A DNA stretch of 64,000 nucleotides from Acidobacteriota bacterium (GCA_021789895.1 JAJYIU010000001.1:1-64000); one strand, 5' to 3'. Numbered from the stretch's first letter, positions 38,916 through 47,211 are shown. Translations and numbers: made by a program. The notes: generated by a model not told the origin, from the sequence alone.

Positions 38916-39419
38916 TTAATGTCTGGCGGCGGGGTGCTGTTCCAACTGCAGCAGCCAGCGTTTTTTATTGACGCCGCGCGGGCCGCCATAGCCGGTCAAG
39001 CTGCCGTCGGCGCCCAGGACGCGGTGGCAGGGAACCACGATCGCCCAGGGGTTGGAGCGGTTGGCGCCGCCCACCGCGCGCGCCAGATGTTCGTAGCCGG
39101 CCGGACGCATGCGCCGCGCGATCTGGCCATAGGAGCGCGTCTGGCCGTAGGGGATGCGCAGCAGGCTGCGCCACACGCGGCGCTGGAAGGGCGTGCCGCT
39201 CCAATCCAGTTTCAGTTGGAACTGCCGCCGGCGGCCGCTGAAATATTCCTGCAGTTGAGCGCAGGCGGGGGCGGTGGCGGCGGCATCGAGCTGCGCTCCG
39301 GCGGGCGGGCGGCTTCCGAAGCGCACGCCGGCCAGCCCGCGCCGGGAGACCAGCACCAGGACGGGCCCGATCGGGGTTTGCAATTGGGCGTAAGCCAGAG
39401 GCTGCGATGGAGTGCTCAT
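38916..39419 (-). CDS. ogt: Methylated-DNA--protein-cysteine methyltransferase
   Basis: 167 residues. The active site is IVVPCHRVLGADGSLTGYGG with acceptor Cys131. FQRRVWRSLLRIPYGQTRSYGQIA and ARAVGGANRSNP provide the winged-helix and Asn hinge. It removes O6-alkyl groups from guanine in a suicide reaction. There is no Ada regulatory domain. The ATG at 39419 follows CAGGAG; longer frames to 39683 are antisense to the divergent gene. Confidence 0.94.
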   Translation of the reverse strand: MSTPSQPLAYAQLQTPIGPVLVLVSRRGLAGVRFGSRPPAGAQLDAAATAPACAQLQEYFSGRRRQFQLKLDWSGTPFQRRVWRSLLRIPYGQTRSYGQIARRMRPAGYEHLARAVGGANRSNPWAIVVPCHRVLGADGSLTGYGGPRGVNKKRWLLQLEQHPAARH

Positions 39420-39525
39420 GACCAGATCGGCTCCTGAAAGAAATTCACGGCTGCGCCACCGGGGATGGGGTATTTTATCGCAACTGGACGAGTACAAGGC
39501 GTTCCATTTCCGCCAGCAAGGCAGT

Positions 39526-40371
39526 ATGCTGGAAGCCGCGATGGCGACGGCGGAATCATCGAGCGGCAAGCGCGTTGCGTGTCCACTCTGCCAGGACACC
39601 GGCTGGAAGGTCGCGGTCTCGGCGGCGGCGGAAGGGAAGGCGCAGCCGTGCGATTGCCGGCGGCAGCGCGAGCGCGAGCGCATGCTGGAGCAGGCCGGAA
39701 TCCCGGCACGGTACGTTTCCTGTCTGCTGGAAAATTTTGAAATTCAGCCGCCCGGCGCCGCCGCTTCGCCTTCGCTGCGCCAGGCGCTGGGCAAAGCGCG
39801 GGCGTTTGTGGAGGATTACATCGTGCGCGGACGCCGCACCGGGCTGCTGTTGAGCGGGCCCTGCGGCGTCGGCAAGACCCACCTGGGGGTGGGGATGGTG
39901 CAGAAGCTGATGCTGGATTACGCCATTCCCTGCCGTTTCGCCGATCATCGCGAGCTGCTCAAGCGCATACAGGCCACCTACGATCCCCGCCATCCGCAGA
40001 CCGAAGCCGCCGTGATCGGGCCGTATCTGGATGCTGAAGTGCTGCTGCTGGATGATCTGGGAGTCGGCCGGGCCACCGAATGGGCGCTGGAGACGCTGCA
40101 CTACATTCTCAATGCCCGCTACAGCCGCAACCGCACCACCCTGATCACCACCAACTATGAAGACGAGCTGCCGCGGCCGGGCGGAAGCGAGGCGGGCGAG
40201 CTCAACCTGGGGCGTCCGCTGACGCTGGCGCAGGCGGTGGGCGAGCGGCTGCGCTCGCGGCTTTACGAGATGTGCGAGCCGCTGCCGATGCGCGGCGACG
40301 ATTTCCGCCGCGGCAGCGCCCTGCACCGCCATATCATGGCGGAAGAGAGCGGCCGCTTTCGCTCTTCCTGA
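39526..40371 (+). CDS. DnaC/DnaI-like AAA+ ATPase
   Basis: 281 residues from the ATG at 39526 (an ATG at 39541 is also possible). The N-terminus has a zinc-ribbon-like set, CPLCQDTGW and CDCRRQRERER. The AAA+ core has Walker A in LLSGPCGVGKTHLGVG, Walker B in VLLLDDLGVG, sensor 1 in TLITTNY and an arginine-finger region RLRSRLYEMCE. The family includes helicase loaders DnaC/DnaI and IstB of transposons; no transposase is near. A primosomal or loader role in the host is more likely. It is divergent from ogt. Confidence 0.85.
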   Translation: MLEAAMATAESSSGKRVACPLCQDTGWKVAVSAAAEGKAQPCDCRRQRERERMLEQAGIPARYVSCLLENFEIQPPGAAASPSLRQALGKARAFVEDYIVRGRRTGLLLSGPCGVGKTHLGVGMVQKLMLDYAIPCRFADHRELLKRIQATYDPRHPQTEAAVIGPYLDAEVLLLDDLGVGRATEWALETLHYILNARYSRNRTTLITTNYEDELPRPGGSEAGELNLGRPLTLAQAVGERLRSRLYEMCEPLPMRGDDFRRGSALHRHIMAEESGRFRSS

Positions 40372-40584
40372 CACGCCCCGGGCTGATGGCGAGGCGATGG
40401 CGGGCCCGGGCCCGCATTGACAGTTTGTGGATGGGAATCGTATCATTTGAATTGCACCGTATAAGATTCCGGCGCCATTTCCAGCTTGTCCGCTGTTGCT
40501 GCTCTTGCGGCCGTTGCTATTGAACGGCGGGGTGACTTACGGGCGGAAGCCGTTGAATCTGCAAGCGCGGCGCAGCCATCTTCC
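40372..40584. other. Region upstream of ribosomal protein S1
   Basis: 213 bp that should contain the rpsA promoter. A TTG at 40486 is in frame with rpsA and would extend it by 33 residues, but the added sequence does not resemble S1. No strong ribosome site precedes either start, as is common for S1 genes. Confidence 0.4.
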
Positions 40585-42246
40585 ATGGAAAAAACCTTCG
40601 AACAACTTTTAGACGAACAGGAACAACAAGCCGTATCCGAAGGCGAACTGCACAAGGGCACGGTATTGAAGATCAGCGGCGACGATGTCGTGGTCGACAT
40701 CGGACGCAAATCCGAAGGCATCGTACCGCGCCGGCAGTTCCTCAACCCCGACGGCAGCCTGCGCGTACGCCCGGGCGACATTGTGGACGTGGTGGTGGAC
40801 CGCGAGGACGCGGAGCACGGGCTGCGCCTGTCGCATGAACGCGCGATGCGCATACGGCTGTGGGACGACCTGGAAAAGGCCTATCAGGCCGGCACCATCG
40901 TACAGGGCCGCATCACCGAGCGGGTCAAGGGCGGCCTGGCGTGCAATATCGGGGTCAAGGCGTTTCTGCCCGGCTCGCAGGTCGAGCTGCGCCCGCTGCA
41001 CCACCTGGAACCCTATATCGGCCAGGACGTGAAGGTGCGGATTATCAAGCTCAACAAGAAGCGCGGCAATATCGTGGTTTCGCGCAAAGCGGTGCTGGAG
41101 GAGGAACAGAGCGTGCGGCGGGAACACACGCTGACCACCCTGGCGGAAGGCCAGGTGGTGACCGGAGTGGTGAAAAACGTCATGGATTACGGCGTTTTCG
41201 TGGATATCGGCGGGATTGACGGCCTGCTCCACGTCACCGACCTTTCCTGGGGGCGGCTGGGACATCCACGGGAGATGGTGCAGGCGGGCGACGAAATCAC
41301 CACCAAGGTGCTGAAATTCGACCGGGAGAAGATGCGGGTATCGCTCGGCTTCAAGCAGTTGCTGCCGGATCCCTGGCTGGATGCCGCCGAGCGCTATCCC
41401 ATTGGGGCCCGGGTGAAGGGCAAGATCGTCAGCATTGCCGAATATGGCTGCTTCGTCGAGCTGGAGCAGGGGATCGAAGGCCTGATCCACATTTCGGAGC
41501 TTTCCTGGTCCAAGCGGCTGAAACACCCCTCCAAGGTGGTGGAACCCGGCCAGGAAATCGAAGCGATCGTGCTGGAAGTGCACCCCAAAGAGCGCCGCAT
41601 TTCGCTTTCGCTGCGCCAGGCGCAGGAAAACCCCTGGGAGCAATTGCACGAGCGCTATGCTCCGGGGACGGTGGTCGAGGGGCGGGTGCGCAATCTGACC
41701 GATTTTGGGGCGTTTGTCGAGATCGAAGAGGGCATTGACGGGCTGGTGCACATCAGCGATTTTTCCTGGACGCGGCGCGTGAAGCACCCCTCGGAAGTGC
41801 TGAAAAAGGGCGACAAAGTGCGCGCCAAGGTGCTCAGCATCGACAGCGAAAACCGCCGCCTGTCGCTCGGGCTGCGGCAACTGGAGCCGGATGCCTGGGA
41901 AAACTTCTTCAGCACCCGGCAGTTGGGCGACGTGCTGCCGGGGCGGGTGGCGAGGGTGGTTTCCTTTGGCGCCTTCGTGGAAATCGAAGGTGGGATCGAG
42001 GGCCTATGCCACAATTCCGAGATCCATCCCGAGTTGCTGGGCGGGCACAATCTGGAGCCGGGGCGGGAATACGAATTTAAAATCATCAAACTCAACCCGG
42101 CGGAAAAGAAGGTAGGGCTGAGCCTGCGCGCCGCGCTGAGTGAAGCCGACCGCGCCGACATTGCCGCCTATTCGCCGGGGCCGGCGACTTCGACCATCGA
42201 GGAAATGGTCAGCTATAAGCGCGCCAGCGGCGATTCCAACGAGTAA
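40585..42246 (+). CDS. rpsA: 30S ribosomal protein S1
   Basis: 553 residues. Six S1 RNA-binding domains are visible in order: KGTVLKISGDDVVVDIG, QGRITERVKGGLACNIG, TGVVKNVMDYGVFVDIG, KGKIVSIAEYGCFVELE, EGRVRNLTDFGAFVEIE and PGRVARVVSFGAFVEIE. This is the full complement of a proteobacterial-type S1, which melts and delivers structured mRNAs to the 30S subunit. The ATG at 40585 is chosen because it opens the conserved MEKTFEQLLDE. S1 may help start genes with poor ribosome sites, relevant given the apparent leaderless genes here. Confidence 0.95.
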   Translation: MEKTFEQLLDEQEQQAVSEGELHKGTVLKISGDDVVVDIGRKSEGIVPRRQFLNPDGSLRVRPGDIVDVVVDREDAEHGLRLSHERAMRIRLWDDLEKAYQAGTIVQGRITERVKGGLACNIGVKAFLPGSQVELRPLHHLEPYIGQDVKVRIIKLNKKRGNIVVSRKAVLEEEQSVRREHTLTTLAEGQVVTGVVKNVMDYGVFVDIGGIDGLLHVTDLSWGRLGHPREMVQAGDEITTKVLKFDREKMRVSLGFKQLLPDPWLDAAERYPIGARVKGKIVSIAEYGCFVELEQGIEGLIHISELSWSKRLKHPSKVVEPGQEIEAIVLEVHPKERRISLSLRQAQENPWEQLHERYAPGTVVEGRVRNLTDFGAFVEIEEGIDGLVHISDFSWTRRVKHPSEVLKKGDKVRAKVLSIDSENRRLSLGLRQLEPDAWENFFSTRQLGDVLPGRVARVVSFGAFVEIEGGIEGLCHNSEIHPELLGGHNLEPGREYEFKIIKLNPAEKKVGLSLRAALSEADRADIAAYSPGPATSTIEEMVSYKRASGDSNE

Positions 42247-42273
42247 CTCCCGAGGCATTTCCGCGCGACCACG

Positions 42274-42302
42274 GCGGCCGCCGCGCAACCCGCGGCGGCC
42301 GC
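42274..42302 (+). terminator. Strong 12-bp hairpin after rpsA
   Basis: gcggccgccgcg (42274-42285) pairs perfectly with cgcggcggccgc (42291-42302), loop caacc. It starts 28 bases after the rpsA stop. The T-run that follows is weak, so it is terminator-like rather than certain. Confidence 0.55.
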
Positions 42303-42332
42303 TCAGCTTCTAAGCCACGGGGGTTTGTGTTT

Positions 42333-42809
42333 ATGGCAAGCCGCAACACGCGCTCACATGAGGAAATTCAGCAATGGGCGGAGGCGCACGGCGCCTGCCC
42401 CTCCATCGTCAGCCGCACCGGAGGCATGCTGCGGTTTGAATTCGATCCGGAACGCGCCCAGGAACTGACGCCGGTGGATTGGGACGATTTCTTCCAGGTA
42501 TTCGACGAGAAAGGCCTGGAGCTGGTCTATGACGACAAGCCCGAGAGCCGGTTTCATAAATTCGTCTATCCGGAAACGCTGGAGGCTAAAGCCACGCACC
42601 GGACGGCGAGCAAACCGGCGCGGGCCAAGCGGCGGCTTCAGATCGTCGGCGGCAACCGCGCCGAGGCGGCCAGCTCCGGGCGCAAGGGCACGGCCCCGCG
42701 CAAAAACGCGGGCGCCAGGGCGGGCGGCGCCGCCGGCAAGCGCCGCACGGCCGCCAAAACCAGCCGCGCCACGGCAAAAAAGGGCCGCCGCTCCCGCCCG
42801 GCCGCCTGA
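42333..42809 (+). CDS. Unknown protein with histone-H1-like basic tail
   Basis: 158 residues. The first 85 form a small acidic/aromatic domain (RSHEEIQQWAEAHGACPSIV, TPVDWDDFFQVFDEKGLELV) that I do not recognise. The last 75 are Ala/Lys/Arg/Gly-rich and disordered (AGGAAGKRRTAAKTSRATAK), like bacterial histone H1-type tails, and should bind nucleic acid. The ATG at 42333 is preferred (a GTG two codons upstream is also open). It lies between rpsA and an HU/IHF gene, consistent with a chromatin or RNA-associated role, which is inference. Confidence 0.72.
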   Translation: MASRNTRSHEEIQQWAEAHGACPSIVSRTGGMLRFEFDPERAQELTPVDWDDFFQVFDEKGLELVYDDKPESRFHKFVYPETLEAKATHRTASKPARAKRRLQIVGGNRAEAASSGRKGTAPRKNAGARAGGAAGKRRTAAKTSRATAKKGRRSRPAA

Positions 42810-43051
42810 GGCTCCGGCGCCTCCTGTCTCTGCGATAAGATCGCCTGGGGATTCTGCGGGGAAAACCGGTTGCCCGCGGATTCCCAGGCCCTCCCGGCCG
42901 CTGCCGTCGCATTCCTCTAAAAAGTTCGTCAGGGAAAAGATCTCTCGATTCCGGCCCGGGGGCCTGCACTTGTGCTAAACGCCCGCCTGGGGTAGAGTTA
43001 CGTTTGCAACTGCTGGCCATGGCGGCAGTGCGGCAAACCAGGACAAATATC

Positions 43052-43390
43052 ATGACCCGCGCCAACTTAATCGAAGAGGTCTCCCACAACCTGCAAATCA
43101 CTCGCAAAGAAAGTGAAATCATCGTCGAGGCGATCTTCGAGAGCATGGTCCGGTCGCTGCGCGCCGGCGACAAGATCGAGATTCGCGGTTTTGGTAGCTT
43201 TCGCGTGCGCGACCGCCGCGGGCGCATCGGCCGCAACCCCAAGACCGGCGAACAGGTTACCGTGCAGGCCCGCCGGGTGCCCTATTTCAAACCCGCCAAG
43301 GAACTGCGCGATCTGGTCAATCATGCCACCCCCGGCGCCGGCCTGGCCGCCAGCGCGGGCGCGCTCGAATCGAAGCCCGCGGTTTCCTGA
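43052..43390 (+). CDS. HU/IHF-family DNA-bending protein
   Basis: 112 residues. The family pattern is complete: MTRANLIEEVSHNLQITRKE, KIEIRGFGSFRVRDRRGR, GRNPKTGEQVTVQARRVPYF and KPAKELRD. The RNPKTGE arm would insert into the minor groove and bend DNA. It resembles the IHF-beta/HU acidobacterial form; a 20-residue Ala/Gly tail follows the core. The ATG at 43052 is preceded by AGGA at 9 bases. It packages DNA and shapes promoters. Confidence 0.92.
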   Translation: MTRANLIEEVSHNLQITRKESEIIVEAIFESMVRSLRAGDKIEIRGFGSFRVRDRRGRIGRNPKTGEQVTVQARRVPYFKPAKELRDLVNHATPGAGLAASAGALESKPAVS

Positions 43391-43419
43391 CCGGCCGCGC
43401 CGATTTATTTTTTTACTTG
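43378..43419 (+). terminator. Possible terminator after the HU/IHF gene
   Basis: A short stem (cgcgg near 43378 with ccgcg near 43396) is followed by gatttatttttttac at 43405-43419. The stem is short; the T-run is good. Confidence 0.4.
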
Positions 43420-43468
43420 AAGACAGCGGACAAGCTGTTTACATTACAACTACCCCCCAAGCAGGGCT

Positions 43469-43819
43469 ATGCTGAAAATCGGCGAGCGAATCCGGCAGTG
43501 CCGCCTGGAACGCGGCTTTTCCCAGGGCGATATTGAACAACGCACGGGGCTGCTGCGCTGCTATCTCTCCCGCGTCGAAAACGGACATACCGTGCCCTCG
43601 CTGCAGACCCTGGCCAAGATCGCCCGCGCGCTGGAAATTCCGCTGGCGCATTTTTTCTCGGAGAACGAAAACGGCAAGGCCGCGCTGCCGCAGTTATCCG
43701 ACCACGATCTCAGCTTCCTGCAAAAGCTGTACGCTTACACATCGGCCATGAAAGAAAAAGAGCGCGAGCAGGTGCTGGCGCTGGTTAAACGCATGGCCAC
43801 CGAGCCTGCCGCGCATTGA
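43469..43819 (+). CDS. XRE-family transcriptional regulator
   Basis: 116 residues. A helix-turn-helix of the Cro/CI type fills residues 5-60 (IGERIRQCRLERGFSQGDIE then YLSRVENGHTVPSLQTLAKI). The C-terminal half is a charged helix (LQKLYAYTSAMKEKEREQVL) without a known ligand domain. Its stop overlaps the next start as TTGA, so it is translated together with the deaminase-family gene. Confidence 0.88.
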   Translation: MLKIGERIRQCRLERGFSQGDIEQRTGLLRCYLSRVENGHTVPSLQTLAKIARALEIPLAHFFSENENGKAALPQLSDHDLSFLQKLYAYTSAMKEKEREQVLALVKRMATEPAAH

Positions 43820-44874
43820 TTCCCGACGCATCCGCGCCGCCTTCCGGCCTCGCCAGCGGCTATCCCGGGGACTGGCGGGAACGGCTGCGGCGGCTGCCTA
43901 AGGCGGAACTGCATCTGCACCTGGAGGGCAGTGTCGCGCCGCAGGACTTGCGCGAACTGGCGCTTCGCCAGGGCCATGCGGCCGCCGCGGGCCAGGCGGC
44001 GACGCTCTATTCCTACCGCGATTTTTCCGGCTTTCTTCAGGCCTTCAAAACCGTCAGCCAACTGCTCGCCAAGCCGGAGGATTACGCCTGGGTGCTGCGC
44101 CGGCTGGCCAGCGCGCTGAAGGCGCAAGGGGTGGTTTACGCCGAGTTGATCGTTTCCGTCGGGGTGATCCATTGGAAGCGCATGGCGTGGCAACCGGTCT
44201 GGGAGGCGCTGGAGACGGAGCGCCGGCGGATTGCGGCCGATCAAGGGCCGCGCCTGGCCTGGATCTTCGACGCCGTCCGCCAGTTTGGCGACGAGGCCGC
44301 CGCGCAGGTGCTCGAAGAAGCGCTGCGCTGCCGGCGCGACGGGCCGGTGGCGGCGTTCGGCATCGGCGGCGACGAAGCCGCGATCGCGGCGAGCGCGTTC
44401 CGCGCGCTCTATGCCCGGGCCGCGGCGGCGGGGTTGCACACCACCATCCATGCCGGCGAGAGCTGCGGCCCGGAATCGGTGTGGAGCGCGTTGCGCGAAC
44501 TGCGGCCGGAACGCATTGGACATGGCATACAGTCCGCGGCCGATCCCGAGCTGATGGCGCAGCTCGCGCGGGACCGGATCTGGCTGGAAGTCTGCCCTAC
44601 TTCCAATCTGCGCACCGGCGTGACCGCCTCGCCCGCCGCCCACCCGCTGCGGCGGCTCTGGGAGGCGGGCGTGCCCATCACGCTGGCCACGGACGATCCC
44701 GCCATGTTCGAGACCTCCCTGCTGGGTGAATACGAACGGCTGGCGGAATGGGGCTTTGGCTGGAACGACCTGCTGCGGATGTTGGATAATTCTTTCGCGG
44801 CCAGCTTCCTGCCCGCCGACGAGCGGCAGAACTGGCGCGAACGCCTGGCGCAGGCGGCGGGAGCGGGGGCCTGA
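43816..44874 (+). CDS. Adenosine deaminase-family enzyme (adenosine or 6-aminodeoxyfutalosine deaminase)
   Basis: 352 residues. The metal-dependent deaminase barrel is clear: KAELHLHLEGSV (two His ligands), GIGGDE, TIHAGESCGPE (His plus substrate residues), RIGHGIQ, EVCPTSNLRTG and LATDDPAMFETSL (catalytic Asp). The substrate cannot be fixed from sequence: adenosine deaminases usually have GIDLAGDE, and related enzymes act on aminodeoxyfutalosine in menaquinone synthesis. The start is TTG at 43816 within the TTGA overlap with the XRE gene. Confidence 0.85.
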   Translation: MIPDASAPPSGLASGYPGDWRERLRRLPKAELHLHLEGSVAPQDLRELALRQGHAAAAGQAATLYSYRDFSGFLQAFKTVSQLLAKPEDYAWVLRRLASALKAQGVVYAELIVSVGVIHWKRMAWQPVWEALETERRRIAADQGPRLAWIFDAVRQFGDEAAAQVLEEALRCRRDGPVAAFGIGGDEAAIAASAFRALYARAAAAGLHTTIHAGESCGPESVWSALRELRPERIGHGIQSAADPELMAQLARDRIWLEVCPTSNLRTGVTASPAAHPLRRLWEAGVPITLATDDPAMFETSLLGEYERLAEWGFGWNDLLRMLDNSFAASFLPADERQNWRERLAQAAGAGA

Positions 44875-44910
44875 GCCGCGGTCCGGAGAGCGGCGGGCGC
44901 GGCGCCAGTC

Positions 44911-44919
44911 TGCTATACT
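44911..44919 (+). promoter_or_regulatory. Extended -10 promoter (TGcTATACT) of the proC leader
   Basis: TG at 44911-44912, one base, then TATACT (44914-44919), five of six matches to consensus. The predicted start of transcription falls on or next to the ATG at 44927. No -35 box is evident. Confidence 0.5.
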
Positions 44920-44926
44920 GCATTGC

Positions 44927-44992
44927 ATGTTCGTCCTTGATCCGCGACCGTGCCCGTGCCCCGCATCCGCGGGCCGCGCCGCGCCGGTCTAG
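44927..44992 (+). CDS. Putative proline-rich leader peptide of proC
   Basis: A 21-codon frame starts 7 bases after the -10 element and ends at TAG, 112 bases before proC. It reads MFVLDPRPCPCPASAGRAAPV, with five Pro codons, four of them within codons 6-12. It is followed by a terminator and then by proC, the last gene of proline synthesis. The arrangement is that of an amino-acid attenuator. High G+C raises the chance of Pro codons, so this is a hypothesis from layout. Confidence 0.4.
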   Translation: MFVLDPRPCPCPASAGRAAPV

Positions 44993-45024
44993 GGCTGTGC
45001 ATCACCTTCGAGCCTGAAAACCCC

Positions 45025-45060
45025 CGCCCGCCGGCCCCTGGCCGCGGGCGTTTGTGTTTT
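45025..45060 (+). terminator. Intrinsic terminator (possible attenuator) upstream of proC
   Basis: The stem is cgcccg (45025-45030) with cgggcg (45045-45050), then a bulged C and cggcc/ggccg (45032-45036/45040-45044), loop cct, followed by TTTGTGTTTT. The 5' arm (gcccgc, 45026-45031) can instead pair with gcgggc at 44969-44974 inside the leader frame. Confidence 0.7.
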
Positions 45061-45104
45061 AGCAACCCCCGGCCCCAGCGGGCTTTACCCGACAGGAGCC
45101 TCAC

Positions 45105-45968
45105 ATGCAAAAGAAAAAAACCGAACCCTCCGTTTCTCCCTTCGGCGGCAATAAAATCGCCATCATCGGCTGCGGCACCATCGGCGAAGCGCTGGCGCGC
45201 GGGATGCTGGCCGCCGGCTTTGCCCAGGTCGGGCAGGTGCAGGCCTCTACGCGCACGCCGGAGCGGGCGCAGAAGCTGCATCGCAGCCTGGGCATCGTCG
45301 CCGGCACCGACAATCGCCGCATCGCCGAAGGCGCGGACGTAGTGGTGCTGGCGGTGAAGCCGCCGCTGGCGCTCACCGTGCTCGACGAAATCGCCGGCGA
45401 GCTGCCCGCCCGCCAGGCGATGGTCGTTTCGGTGGCCGCGGCGATCGGCACCGCGCCGCTGGAGCAGGCGCTGGAGCGCCGCAATGGCAGCTTTGGCGCG
45501 GTCGTGCGCGCCATGCCGAACACTCCGGCGCTGATCGCCACGGGCATGACCGCGCTGGCGCTGGGACGCAAGGTCAGCCACGCGCAGGCGGAACTGGCGC
45601 GCCACCTGTTTCTTTCCATCGGGCGCACCGTGATCGTGGAAGAGCGCCACATGGATGCCGTCACCGGGCTCAGCGCCAGCGGCCCGGCATTCATCTACAT
45701 GGTGGTCGAATCGCTGGCCGAAGGCGGCGTGCGCGTCGGCTTACCCCGCGAGCTGGCGCTGGAGTTAGCGGCGCAAACCGTGGTGGGGGCGGGCGCGATG
45801 GTGCTCGAGACCGGGGAGCATCCGGCCAAGCTCAAGGATGCCGTCACCACGCCCGCCGGCTGCACCGTGGATGGATTGCTGGAGCTGGAAGAAGGCGGGC
45901 TGCGCGTGGCGCTGATCAAAGCCGTCTGCCGCGCCGCCATGCGCGCCGGACAACTGGTGAGCCGGTGA
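45105..45968 (+). CDS. proC: Pyrroline-5-carboxylate reductase
   Basis: 287 residues. The Rossmann motif is KIAIIGCGTIGEALARGML, with VVLAVKPP and VRAMPNTPALI next. The C-terminal dimerisation/active region has LSASGPAFIYMVVESLAEGG and LKDAVTTPAGCTVDGLLELE. It reduces pyrroline-5-carboxylate to proline with NAD(P)H. The ATG at 45105 is preceded by CAGGAGCC. No other proline genes are near. The upstream leader suggests attenuation by proline supply. Confidence 0.96.
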   Translation: MQKKKTEPSVSPFGGNKIAIIGCGTIGEALARGMLAAGFAQVGQVQASTRTPERAQKLHRSLGIVAGTDNRRIAEGADVVVLAVKPPLALTVLDEIAGELPARQAMVVSVAAAIGTAPLEQALERRNGSFGAVVRAMPNTPALIATGMTALALGRKVSHAQAELARHLFLSIGRTVIVEERHMDAVTGLSASGPAFIYMVVESLAEGGVRVGLPRELALELAAQTVVGAGAMVLETGEHPAKLKDAVTTPAGCTVDGLLELEEGGLRVALIKAVCRAAMRAGQLVSR

Positions 45969-46053
45969 GCCGCTGCATGCGGGAATCCAACGCGGGCGAC
46001 GAGCGCAGAGAACATCGGCCGAGCCGCTAAAATGGTATCGGTTCCTTTTTTCG

Positions 46054-47211
46054 ATGGCCGAGCATCCACTATCGCTTTCTCCCGCGGACTGGGAAGTCCG
46101 GGCTCGCTCCCGGCGGCTGCCGGCATGGCGCGGGCGCCAGATTTATGCCGCGCTGCATGCACAGCGGATCGAAACCTGGGAGCAGGCGGCGCACCTGCCC
46201 GCGGGACTGCGCCGCGAGCTGTCGGGCGAATGGCCGGTGATCGCGCCGGAGGTGGAGCATGCCTACGCCTCCACCGATGGCACCGTGCGCTACCTGCTGC
46301 GGCTCGCCGACGGCGCCGAAATCGAGGCCGTCTATCTGCCGCTGGAGGAATTCGAAGCCGGCGGACGCCGGCGCGCCCGGCGGCATACGTTCTGCATTTC
46401 CAGCCAGGCCGGCTGCGCCGTGGGCTGCCGCTTCTGCCTGACCGCGCAACTCGGTTTGGAGCGCAATCTGGCCGCGGGCGAGATCGTGGCCCAGGTCTAT
46501 CTGCTGCTGCGCCGGCACGGCTTGCATCCCGGCGCCGGCGGCGACCGCCTCAACCTGGTGTATATGGGCATGGGCGAGCCGCTGCTGAATTACGCCGCGG
46601 TGATGGCCTCCGCCGGCCGCCTCACCGAGGCCGGCGGGCTGGAATTGCCGCCGCGGCGCATGACGCTATCCACCGCCGGCATAGTGGATAAAATCCGCCA
46701 GCTTGGCGGCGAGTCGCCGCGCCCGCGGCTGGCCATTTCGCTGCACGCCTCGACCGACGAGCTGCGCGAAAGGCTGGTGCCGCTGCATCGCGGCCAGGGC
46801 GGGCTGGAGGCGCTGTTGCGCGCGGCGCGCGAGTATCCGCTGGCGCCACGCGAGCGCTTGACGTTCGAATACGTCCTGCTGGGCGGCGTGAACGACAGCC
46901 TACAGGATGCCCGGCGGCTGGCGCGTCTGCTCGCCGGCATGCGCGCCAAAGTCAATTTGATTCCCTGGAACGCCGGCCCCGGCCTGGCGTTTGAAGCCCC
47001 GCCGCCGGAGCGCGTGCGGGAATTTCAGGCGCAACTGAACGCCGGGGGCTTGCCGGCCTGGATACGGCATCCGCGCGGGCAGGATATTTATGCGGCCTGC
47101 GGCCAACTGGCCCGCGCCGCCGCTCCGGGCGGGATTGCGGCCAGCGGCGACCGACCCCTGCCGGCTGCCGCTACGGCAATACCCGCGCAGCCATTACGAG
47201 ACACGCTTTGA
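46054..47211 (+). CDS. rlmN: 23S rRNA / tRNA adenine-C2 methyltransferase RlmN
   Basis: 385 residues. The radical-SAM cluster cysteines are C121, C125 and C128 in AGCAVGCRFC. YMGMGEPLLNY, STAGIVDKIR and LAISLHAS follow. The C-terminal mechanistic Cys is in DIYAACGQLA. RlmN methylates A2503 of 23S rRNA and A37 of some tRNAs. The ATG at 46054 is conserved in position; a -10-like TAAAAT lies about 20 bases upstream. The stop overlaps the next start as TTGA. Confidence 0.95.
   Translation: MAEHPLSLSPADWEVRARSRRLPAWRGRQIYAALHAQRIETWEQAAHLPAGLRRELSGEWPVIAPEVEHAYASTDGTVRYLLRLADGAEIEAVYLPLEEFEAGGRRRARRHTFCISSQAGCAVGCRFCLTAQLGLERNLAAGEIVAQVYLLLRRHGLHPGAGGDRLNLVYMGMGEPLLNYAAVMASAGRLTEAGGLELPPRRMTLSTAGIVDKIRQLGGESPRPRLAISLHASTDELRERLVPLHRGQGGLEALLRAAREYPLAPRERLTFEYVLLGGVNDSLQDARRLARLLAGMRAKVNLIPWNAGPGLAFEAPPPERVREFQAQLNAGGLPAWIRHPRGQDIYAACGQLARAAAPGGIAASGDRPLPAAATAIPAQPLRDTL

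Noticed and set aside
39526-40371. IstB subunit of an insertion sequence
   Set aside because: No transposase (IstA) or terminal inverted repeats nearby; the protein fits a host helicase-loader-like ATPase better.
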